Of a stretch of DNA of 64,000 nt, positions 29,459-37,432 are shown piece after piece (position 1 is the stretch's first letter; each line of letters starts with the position of its first letter). A program made the translations under genes and the position numbers. Under the pieces are notes generated by a model. That model was not told the DNA's origin. It did not search any database and saw nothing but the letters and a program-made list of their open reading frames with translations. Origin of the DNA: Emticicia sp. 21SJ11W-3 (GTDB taxonomy: Bacteria; Bacteroidota; Bacteroidia; Cytophagales; Spirosomataceae); the NCBI RefSeq assembly GCF_024138715.1, contig NZ_CP092074.1:310001-374000 (forward strand), read 5' to 3'.

Positions 29459-31183
29459 TTACTCAATCAACTGTCCTGATTGTATTTTCTTGTCTATGTT
29501 CGCGCTGTTTTCACCCAATTGGCGGGCTTTTTTCCATTGTTCTATGGCTTTATCTTTTTCACCCAACTGGTATAGCACGTCGCCATAGTGTTCAATTATG
29601 GTGCCACTCACCTCATTGTTTTGCTTTATGGCACGTTCTAATATCTCCCGCGATCTCCGGAAGTCTTTCATCACATACAACACCCATGCATGCGTATCAA
29701 GATAAGTGGCATTGTTGCCTGCCTTTTCAATTAACCTTGTAGACATCTCCAGTGCCCGGTTCAGTTTGTCTTTTCTGAGCGACAAGTAATAGGCATAGTT
29801 ATTCAATACGTGTTCATCATTCGGGTCAATTTTCAGTGCGGCTTCATAGGCGTCGTCAGACTTGCTGTATTTCTTTACCTCATTGTAGGCATCGCCCAGC
29901 AAGCCATTTACAAATTTTACAAGTTCTTTATTATCAAGAGCCAGATTACGGGCTTCTTCCAACGACGTAATGGCTTTATCATAGTCTTTCTTTGCAAAAT
30001 TAGCCACCCCGTTGTGGTACCAGAACAGCGCCTGATTAGGGAAATATTCAATGGCTTCTTCCGAATGTCTGGCCAGATTATCGGTCTCGTTCAGTCTCGA
30101 ATCAATTTCTACAATGGCCATCCATACTTCAATAATTGATTTTTCCAACCCGGTCGATTGTACATAGCTGTCGCGGGCACCTGCTAAATCGCCTTTTTTC
30201 ATTAACAAATCGCCCAATACAACATAGGCTTTGGCTTCGTCAGGCGCCTGTTTAATTAACGCTCTGGTAAGGTTGATGAGGCTTTCTGTTGTTTTCTCGT
30301 TCTTATCGTCTTCCAGCATCAGCATATAGCTTGACAATATCTTGAACTTTACATCAGACGAAAGGTTTTTATTAGAGAACGCAACCTGGAGTTCCTGACT
30401 GGTTTTATCTAAATCACCTTTTTTTCGGTATATTTCAGCAAGTAGAATGTGTGCCTCAGCAAAATCCGGATTGTGTTTTAGCGTAGTTTCAAGCATCTTC
30501 AGGGCCTGGTCATACCGTTGGTTAGAAATCAGTATTTGTGCCTGCTGTACTACATATTCTGGTTCGGTTGGCTCAGAGGCAATCAATTTGTCTCCTTCTT
30601 CAATGGCTTTTTCAAGCTTGTTTTGTTTCAGGTAAATCAGCTGTTTCTGATGCGTAATTTCTTCGCTCATCCCGATCGTTTTCTCAATCTTGTTATACAC
30701 ATCTATGGCGTCTGAGTATTTCTCCTGAGCAATATAGGCATTAGATAACTCCAGGTAGTTATCAATATCTCTGGGGAATCTATCTGCCAGTTTTTCATAT
30801 ACCGCAGCAGCTTCTTTAAAGCGTTTCTGCTTAATGTATATTTCTGCCAGGAATTTCCGGTAAAACTTGTTTTCTTCATCAAGTTTTGTGGCTTTTTCGC
30901 TGTAGATGGTAGCATTGACAATGTCGTTGGTGGCAAGGTAACTCTTGGCAATCATGAAAGTGGCACCGGGGCTGGCCGGATTCATTTCCGCTGCTTTTTT
31001 AAAATGTGTAAGGGCTTTATCGTAGGTTTCGGCAATGAAAAACTTCATGCCGTCGGTAAAAATGGCCTCTGCCTGCAGTTCCTTTTCAGAGATGGTTCCG
31101 GCATCAACTTTTTTAGTTTTCTGTGCCGTACCTGCAAAAGGCAGCAGTAGCAATGCCCAATATATGATGCTTGATAATTTCAT
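29459..31183 (-). CDS. Periplasmic tetratricopeptide-repeat protein
   Basis: A 574-residue protein with signal peptide MKLSSIIYWALLLLPFAGTAQ and about twelve TPR motifs from residue 35 to the end. Examples are ALTHFKKAAEMNPASP and DAYEAALKIDPNDEHVLNNYAYYL. TPR solenoids scaffold protein complexes. Its partner is likely an envelope component, given the downstream DUF4292 lipoprotein and EnvC-like activator 102 bp further on. Confidence 0.88.
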   Translation of the reverse strand: MKLSSIIYWALLLLPFAGTAQKTKKVDAGTISEKELQAEAIFTDGMKFFIAETYDKALTHFKKAAEMNPASPGATFMIAKSYLATNDIVNATIYSEKATKLDEENKFYRKFLAEIYIKQKRFKEAAAVYEKLADRFPRDIDNYLELSNAYIAQEKYSDAIDVYNKIEKTIGMSEEITHQKQLIYLKQNKLEKAIEEGDKLIASEPTEPEYVVQQAQILISNQRYDQALKMLETTLKHNPDFAEAHILLAEIYRKKGDLDKTSQELQVAFSNKNLSSDVKFKILSSYMLMLEDDKNEKTTESLINLTRALIKQAPDEAKAYVVLGDLLMKKGDLAGARDSYVQSTGLEKSIIEVWMAIVEIDSRLNETDNLARHSEEAIEYFPNQALFWYHNGVANFAKKDYDKAITSLEEARNLALDNKELVKFVNGLLGDAYNEVKKYSKSDDAYEAALKIDPNDEHVLNNYAYYLSLRKDKLNRALEMSTRLIEKAGNNATYLDTHAWVLYVMKDFRRSREILERAIKQNNEVSGTIIEHYGDVLYQLGEKDKAIEQWKKARQLGENSANIDKKIQSGQLIE

Positions 31184-31402
31184 TAATCAAAGTTTGTAGG
31201 TACTTTAACGCCCCTAAAGCCATAATATTGCCCGGTATATTTGTTGCCCGATAACGCCGATATTCAAAGTTCTCTAAATTATCTGATAATACAAAAACCA
31301 TGTATTCAATCCTGGGGAGCTTTTCAGCAATCTATGAAATCTGTGCCGGATTTACAAGTTGTAATAATGCAAACGGAAAAATGAAGGTTGGCACTATTCA
31401 AA

Positions 31403-32254
31403 CTAAATAACTGTATCCGGCTCGGTGGTATCAGGCAATTGATAGAAAAAATCTAATGGGTTTTTGAACAGGAAACGATACCCGGACCGCTCAAGCCACT
31501 TATCAGGGTTTATTACTTTAAAAGGTTGTGGTGTTGCCGGTTCTGAAAATTCGGGCACATCAAAACCAAACTCTTCGCAATTTCTTAGGTACACTTCCCG
31601 TCGGACGGGATGCTCAGGAGATACTACATTGAAAGTTTCTCCCCAGATATCTTGTTCTATTATAGTTTCAATAATTCTGATGATGTCATCGCGATGAATA
31701 TAGTTTACCGGAATGCCGCCGGTGGTAAGTCCTTTCCACCCGGCAAAATATTTAGCCGGGATGCGGTCGTAGCCCATCAACCCGGCTGCTCGTAGAATGG
31801 TTACGCCGGGTATAAAATCTTTCAGCAGGTTTTCGGCTTTTACCATAGTAGGGCTGGCCGATTCCCCGGGAGTTTGCACGTCGGCTTCCACAACTTCACG
31901 ATTGAGTTCGGGATATACAGAGGTAGAACTGATGTAAATAATTTTTTTAACGGCAGACATACGCACGGCCTTTAGCAAATGTGCTACCTGCTCAACATGC
32001 GCATCTGTTTTTTGCTTGCTAATGCGTGGAGGGATGTTGATAATCAGGATTTCACTATCCAGTAGTTTATCCAACTGCGCGCCTTCCGGTTCTGGATTGA
32101 GCTTGAGAATAAAAGGCTCTATGCCGTTTTGCTGCAACTTGCTCAGTTTCTCAGGTGTGGTAGTACTGCCTTTTACCAGATAGTTTTTTTCTGAAAGATA
32201 GGCGCCCAAAGGCAGTCCCAACCAACCACAACCTATAATGCTTATTGTTTTCAT
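31403..32254 (-). CDS. NAD(P)-dependent epimerase/dehydratase (YeeZ-like)
   Basis: A 283-residue Rossmann-fold protein. The nucleotide-binding loop is at the very start (IIGCGWLGLPLG, residues 6-17), followed by IINIPPR, and IYISSTSVYPE holds the Ser/Tyr region. Overall it resembles the atypical short-chain dehydrogenases of the YeeZ group rather than true sugar epimerases. The substrate is unknown. It sits between the flippase and the TPR gene on the same strand, so an envelope-glycan role is possible. Confidence 0.8.
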   Translation of the reverse strand: MKTISIIGCGWLGLPLGAYLSEKNYLVKGSTTTPEKLSKLQQNGIEPFILKLNPEPEGAQLDKLLDSEILIINIPPRISKQKTDAHVEQVAHLLKAVRMSAVKKIIYISSTSVYPELNREVVEADVQTPGESASPTMVKAENLLKDFIPGVTILRAAGLMGYDRIPAKYFAGWKGLTTGGIPVNYIHRDDIIRIIETIIEQDIWGETFNVVSPEHPVRREVYLRNCEEFGFDVPEFSEPATPQPFKVINPDKWLERSGYRFLFKNPLDFFYQLPDTTEPDTVI

Positions 32255-32321
32255 GTATGCCTGATGTAATTCTTAAACCAAACTGTGCTATTAAAACATC
32301 ATTTCTGCCTGACTGGTTATC

Positions 32322-33827
32322 TCAGACACGAAAATACCGGGTAAGCCCCAGACTCTTACGCTCAAGAAAAGCAATAATGAGTATAAATAAGAGGCTCAGC
32401 GCAAGGCGGAATGGAATAGAATAGTAGGGATTGTCTATTTTGATTTGCCATACGGCAAAAATCAGTACACCTGCCGCTGTAAGATAAGCCGTAACGCTGC
32501 TTAGCTCATAGGGTATGGGGTAGTACTTTTGGCCGAACCAATAACAAAGGGCCATCATTACAAAAGAAGAGGAGGCAAAGGTAAGCGCACAACCAACATA
32601 GCCCATCTGAGGAATGAGGATGAGGTTCATAACGACTGAAATAAAAACCCCTATAAAAGTAAGAATGGTACCAAAATGGGTTCTGTTGCTTAGCTTAAAC
32701 CAGATAGACATGTTCTGATACACACCTATAAACAAATTGGCCAATAATAGTATGGGTACAACTTCAAGCCCGAACCGGTAATTTTTGCCAAGCAACAGGC
32801 TGATTAAATCTATATTGAGGCTTACCCCAACCCAGATAATAATACAGGCTATGGTAAACCATTTGGTAGCTGTGGCGATCATAGCCGGAGAGTTTTTGTC
32901 TTCTGCCTTAGAGAAAAAGAAAGGGTCTGCCGCATACCGGTACGCCTGCACAACCAGCAGCATAAAAATAGACAGCTTATATACATTGGCATAAATACTA
33001 AAAGCGGCATCGGTAGAAAGGCCCTCGTAGAAACCCTCCGGTAAAATGCTTCTGAACATCAGCCTGTCGGCTAACTGATTGGTAGCACCTGCCAGACCCA
33101 TAATTAACAGTGGGTAAGCATAGATAAGAACCGGTTTGAATTTCTGGAAATCGAAAGTAAACCTGAAACCGACAAACTCGCGCCAGAGCAACAACAATGT
33201 AACAAGGCTTGCAATAAAGTTTGCCCAAACGATGTAATCCGGCCCTATTTTCGGGTTATAGAAGAAATCGGCAAAGGGTTTCCAGTCTGGCAGCATGAAG
33301 CCATCATGAATGTATTTACAGAAGGTCAGGTAAAAGACGTTCAGACCTATATTGACAAATATGTTAACCAGCCGTATGGCTACAAATTTTTTGGCTCGGT
33401 TTTCGGCACGTAGTTTAACAAATGCAATGGCGGCTACGGCATCAGTTGCCAGAATAATAGCAAACCAGACAATTAGCCTTTCTTTACCGGGGAAACCCAT
33501 CAGGTTAATGATTGGGGTAGCTGCAAAATAGATTATACCAGAAAAAACTACACTGGTTAGGATAACGTTTGATAATATCAGATTATAGTATTCCTGGCGG
33601 TTTTCTTGTTTACTGCCATAGCGGAAGAAAGCAGTTTCCATGCCGTAGGTATACACAATGTTTAACAGCACAGCATAAATATAAAGCTGGTTGTTGTCGG
33701 CAAGTAAGCTCTGTTCAGGAAAAACCCTTGTGTGTACGGCCACCAGAAGCCAATTCAGAAATCTACCGGCAATACTGCTGATACCATAGAGGGCCGTATC
33801 ACTTGCTAATTTTTTTACTACGCTCAT
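32322..33827 (-). CDS. Polysaccharide/lipid flippase (MATE-like, Wzx type)
   Basis: A 501-residue membrane protein with about 12-14 predicted transmembrane segments and the polysaccharide-synthase N-terminus (VVKKLASDTALYGISSIAGRFLNWLLV). Such proteins move lipid-linked oligosaccharides or peptidoglycan precursors across the inner membrane. A conserved flippase commonly precedes the TPR / DUF4292 / EnvC-like cluster in Bacteroidota, which supports a wall or capsule role. Charged residues in the membrane segments are in keeping with the family. Confidence 0.85.
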   Translation of the reverse strand: MSVVKKLASDTALYGISSIAGRFLNWLLVAVHTRVFPEQSLLADNNQLYIYAVLLNIVYTYGMETAFFRYGSKQENRQEYYNLILSNVILTSVVFSGIIYFAATPIINLMGFPGKERLIVWFAIILATDAVAAIAFVKLRAENRAKKFVAIRLVNIFVNIGLNVFYLTFCKYIHDGFMLPDWKPFADFFYNPKIGPDYIVWANFIASLVTLLLLWREFVGFRFTFDFQKFKPVLIYAYPLLIMGLAGATNQLADRLMFRSILPEGFYEGLSTDAAFSIYANVYKLSIFMLLVVQAYRYAADPFFFSKAEDKNSPAMIATATKWFTIACIIIWVGVSLNIDLISLLLGKNYRFGLEVVPILLLANLFIGVYQNMSIWFKLSNRTHFGTILTFIGVFISVVMNLILIPQMGYVGCALTFASSSFVMMALCYWFGQKYYPIPYELSSVTAYLTAAGVLIFAVWQIKIDNPYYSIPFRLALSLLFILIIAFLERKSLGLTRYFRV

Positions 33828-33853
33828 GTTTTAATTGAAGGGGGGTGTCCCGC

Positions 33854-36800
33854 TCAGAATCTGATTACCTGAACCTTGTCGTTATTTTTTGCCAAAATTA
33901 GCATATTTTTCTTTGCCCCTTTTACAATTTTCATGCGCCGTACCTGTCCGGTACTGAAAAGGCCTGTGGCGTTTGGTTTCATTACTTCAAATTTACCCTG
34001 TCCGGTACCGTGAAGTACTAATCCGCGGTTACTATCATAACGCCCTATTTCAGGTAGTACATCATAGAAATTGCCTGTAAGAATAATATCAAGCTGATTG
34101 TCATGGTCGAAATCGCAGGTTTCTATGCCATAAACCGGAGAAAACTGTACTTCAATGGGTAAGGGCAAAACACTGAAATTTCCTTTGCCGTCGTTGATAA
34201 AGAAAGAAGTCTGCGGTTGCACAACCGATTTCTCAATCATGCCCTCTTTTTGAGCGCCGGTAAATATTTCATCCACCGATTTATTAGCATAGTCTTTGTG
34301 ATACACAAACCGTTCTTTGATAGACGGAATGGCTCTTTGTAAGTCAGGCTTTTGCATCATGGGTACCAGCTTGCCGCCGTTATACACGCAAATGAGTTGT
34401 TCTACCGAGCCGTTTTTATCAAAGTCGTTCACATAAAGCATGGCTGGTTGTTCTTTAGTGGCTCTGAGTTTAGAGTTTAAGCCCAGATTACCCACAATCA
34501 GGTCGGGGTCTCCGTCGTTATCAATGTCCGCCACTTTTATGGCATTCCACCAGCCTTGCGTGTTTGCCACAGGTTCTGGCATAAGTTTTCCTTTCTGATT
34601 TTTGAGAATCGTAACCGGCATCCAGTCTCCGGCCAATATCAGGTCTTGCCAGCCGTCGTTATCAATGTCAGCCCATGACGCATCCGTTATCATGCCTAAT
34701 TCGCCCAGGTCTTCGGTAGTAAATTGTCCTTTGCCGTTATTTCTTAATATATGGCTTTTAGGGCTTTTGCCATATTGGGCGCTAATCATTCTTGAACCCA
34801 CAAATAAGTCCTGGTCTCCATCTTTGTCAAAGTCGGCCGCCACTACACAAGAAGCATTCTGGTAAAGAGCAGGTAAAACTCCGGGCGTGAAATTCCCCTT
34901 GCCATCGTTAATAAACAGATTGTCTTTCAGTAGCGGGCTACCATTCAGAAATTCATTACCACCTGTGGCCACGTATAAATCCAAATCTTTGTCGCCGTCT
35001 GCATCAAAAAACGTAGCGGCTACCTCGTCGGCATGAGTACTGGCAAACAATTGCCCGGATACTTTGAAAGCCCCGGCTGGTGTTTGTAAAAACAGCTGAC
35101 CTACGGTTTTGGCAGCAGCGCCAACATATACATCTTCCAGGCCGTCACCGTTTACATCTCCTACCGCCAAAGCAGGCCCTTCTCTTGAAAACATCTGCTT
35201 CAGGGTAGCATCACGGTTATAGTCAACAAAATCGTTTTCTATATGTTGATAGTTTAAACCCGATTGTGCAGTAATATCGGTAAAATATCTGGTTTGTGTT
35301 GCGGGTGTCTGAATGGCAGCCTGATTTGCATTTCTTTGTTCTAATACTAAATCGGCATCAGCTTTAGGGTTTTTTATGGTTTGCTTTCTGTCATTTTGCC
35401 AGATAACCGTCAGCGAGTCAATGGTTGGGTTATTGTCAAGCCCAAAGATTAAGATATGGTCGCTTGATGACTGAAACCCGTGATTGGGTATGGCCTGGAG
35501 AAACTGTATTTTGCCTTGCTGATACACATAAACTTTGGCTCCTATACCCAGCGTATTTTTATTCTGACCTTTCAGATTTATTCTCAAAAAGTGTTTTTTA
35601 AGTTTTTCAACCGTATGGTTTCTGTAAATAGATACCGGCATATTGTTGTTATTAACTACCAGGTCAAGGTCTCCGTCGTTATCTAAATCGCCATAGGCAG
35701 CACCGTTTGAGAAGCCCGGCTCGCCCAGCCCCCATGCTGCTGCTCTGTTTTCAAAGGTTAGACCACCCAGATTACGAAACGCATAATTGGCAATTGGCTG
35801 AGAAGGCATTTTCTCTACCATTTTATTGATGTTGAGCTGCCCGTTCTTGTCTAGCATTTGTGGCACCGTATTTTTATCAGCCAGAAAGCTGATAAAATCC
35901 TGGTCGGTCAGGTCATGTACTATACCATTGGCTACGAAGATGTCTTTCCGGCCGTCATTATCCATATCAAAAATTAAAGCGCCCCAGCTCCAGTCGGTGG
36001 CATATAAGCCTGACAAGGCCGCTATTTCGCTGAAAACCGGAAGGCCGTCACGGTTATAGCCACTGTTCAATTGCAGGGTATTGCGGGTATATTGATGATA
36101 GAAGTCCCGGTTTAATTTGATTTGCTCTAATTCATACGCCTCAAAGCTGGCGGTAGTTTTCAGGCGGTAGTCGTCATGGGGCAGCATGTCTGTAACAAAG
36201 ATATCCGGCTGGCCGTCGTTATTGATGTCACCGATATCAGCCCCCATCGAGTTAAGGCTGGTATGCCCCATCGATTCTTCAACGGCTTCTTTAAAGGTGC
36301 CGTTTTTCTGGTTAATATACAGGTAGTCGCGTTCGTAGAAATCGTTTGAAATGTAGATGTCCAGCCAGTTGTCGTTATTCACATCTCCTACGGTAATACC
36401 AAGGCCGAAACCTATCAGGCTTCCGTAAATACCTGCCTGTTGGCTTACATCTACAAAATGATTGTTATCGTTTCTGAATAATTTATGCCCGCCAAAAGGG
36501 TCTCGCTGGCCGCGCAGGTTCTGGTATTGCAGTTTATTGACCTGTATAAAACTGTTATTGAGCAGATACATATCGAGGTCGCCGTCGCGGTCATAATCAA
36601 AAAAAGCGGCGTGGGTAGAATATCCCCCATCAAAAAGGCCATATTCCTTTGCCATTTCTCTGAAAGACGGAACACCGTTCCGTCCTACGCCCTGATTAAT
36701 AAACAGCTCATTTCCCCGGGTATCATTTTTTAATTCACCAGAGTTACAAACGTAAATATCCATCAGGCCATCGCCGTTTACGTCGGCAAAGGTTACGCCG

Positions 36801-37150
36801 GTACTCCAGGCCTTGGTACCCTCAACCCCAGCGAGTTGAGTGATGTCTTCAAACCGAAATGAACCATCTTTTTGAGCGCCTTTATTGAGATACAGTTTAT
36901 TGTCTCCCTGATTAGCCGTAAGATAAATATCAGCAAAGCCATCGTTGTTTACATCGCCAATGGCAACCCCTGCCCCGTTATAAAAATTACGGTAGTTAAT
37001 GATATTCATTTCGGGGGTATCCACAATTTTATTCGTAAACTCAATGCCCGTCTGCGAGGCATCGAGCGTTTCAAACAGATAGTCCTGAGAATTTTCTTTG
37101 CAGGAAAACAGTGAAATGAGAATAAAACAATAAAGCAGTGATTTGGTCAT
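33854..37150 (-). CDS. FG-GAP/VCBS-repeat lipoprotein with ASPIC/UnbV domain
   Basis: The start is placed at ATG 37150, which gives lipoprotein signal MTKSLLYCFILISLFSC. A longer frame to 37267 would add 39 unrelated residues. About 1098 residues hold two blocks of FG-GAP repeats with calcium motifs (DVNNDGFADIYLT, DIDNDGDPDLIVG). They flank a central ASPIC/UnbV module (LGIGAKVYVYQQGKIQFLQ). Such surface beta-propellers occur widely in Bacteroidota, often linked to glycan or protein uptake systems, but no TonB receptor is next to it here. The exact role is unknown. Confidence 0.88.
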   Translation of the reverse strand: MTKSLLYCFILISLFSCKENSQDYLFETLDASQTGIEFTNKIVDTPEMNIINYRNFYNGAGVAIGDVNNDGFADIYLTANQGDNKLYLNKGAQKDGSFRFEDITQLAGVEGTKAWSTGVTFADVNGDGLMDIYVCNSGELKNDTRGNELFINQGVGRNGVPSFREMAKEYGLFDGGYSTHAAFFDYDRDGDLDMYLLNNSFIQVNKLQYQNLRGQRDPFGGHKLFRNDNNHFVDVSQQAGIYGSLIGFGLGITVGDVNNDNWLDIYISNDFYERDYLYINQKNGTFKEAVEESMGHTSLNSMGADIGDINNDGQPDIFVTDMLPHDDYRLKTTASFEAYELEQIKLNRDFYHQYTRNTLQLNSGYNRDGLPVFSEIAALSGLYATDWSWGALIFDMDNDGRKDIFVANGIVHDLTDQDFISFLADKNTVPQMLDKNGQLNINKMVEKMPSQPIANYAFRNLGGLTFENRAAAWGLGEPGFSNGAAYGDLDNDGDLDLVVNNNNMPVSIYRNHTVEKLKKHFLRINLKGQNKNTLGIGAKVYVYQQGKIQFLQAIPNHGFQSSSDHILIFGLDNNPTIDSLTVIWQNDRKQTIKNPKADADLVLEQRNANQAAIQTPATQTRYFTDITAQSGLNYQHIENDFVDYNRDATLKQMFSREGPALAVGDVNGDGLEDVYVGAAAKTVGQLFLQTPAGAFKVSGQLFASTHADEVAATFFDADGDKDLDLYVATGGNEFLNGSPLLKDNLFINDGKGNFTPGVLPALYQNASCVVAADFDKDGDQDLFVGSRMISAQYGKSPKSHILRNNGKGQFTTEDLGELGMITDASWADIDNDGWQDLILAGDWMPVTILKNQKGKLMPEPVANTQGWWNAIKVADIDNDGDPDLIVGNLGLNSKLRATKEQPAMLYVNDFDKNGSVEQLICVYNGGKLVPMMQKPDLQRAIPSIKERFVYHKDYANKSVDEIFTGAQKEGMIEKSVVQPQTSFFINDGKGNFSVLPLPIEVQFSPVYGIETCDFDHDNQLDIILTGNFYDVLPEIGRYDSNRGLVLHGTGQGKFEVMKPNATGLFSTGQVRRMKIVKGAKKNMLILAKNNDKVQVIRF

Positions 37151-37432
37151 CATGAAAATATAAGCATGTAAAATTAACAATAGAAATGGAATATTATTGC
37201 TATTGAAGAGCCAGGCGATAATTATAATTAGCACCAGATAGAGGTATTTTAATAAAGCAAAGCACAAAAAATTGACAGGCAGGGTTTTAGGCGAAAGGCT
37301 TTTTGGGGTAAATCATACACCGGCTTCCACTTTCTGACAGCGGCATGCCGAATAATTCTTTTATACTTTTTAAATTATTTAGCTTCATAATCAGTAATTT
37401 TGAGGTCTTGAAAACGCGTACAGGAAAGATAA

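Noticed and set aside
37151-37267. 39-residue N-terminal extension of the FG-GAP lipoprotein
   Set aside because: The lipoprotein signal begins at MTKSLLYCF (37150). The upstream residues are a hydrophobic, AT-driven frame with no lipobox role.
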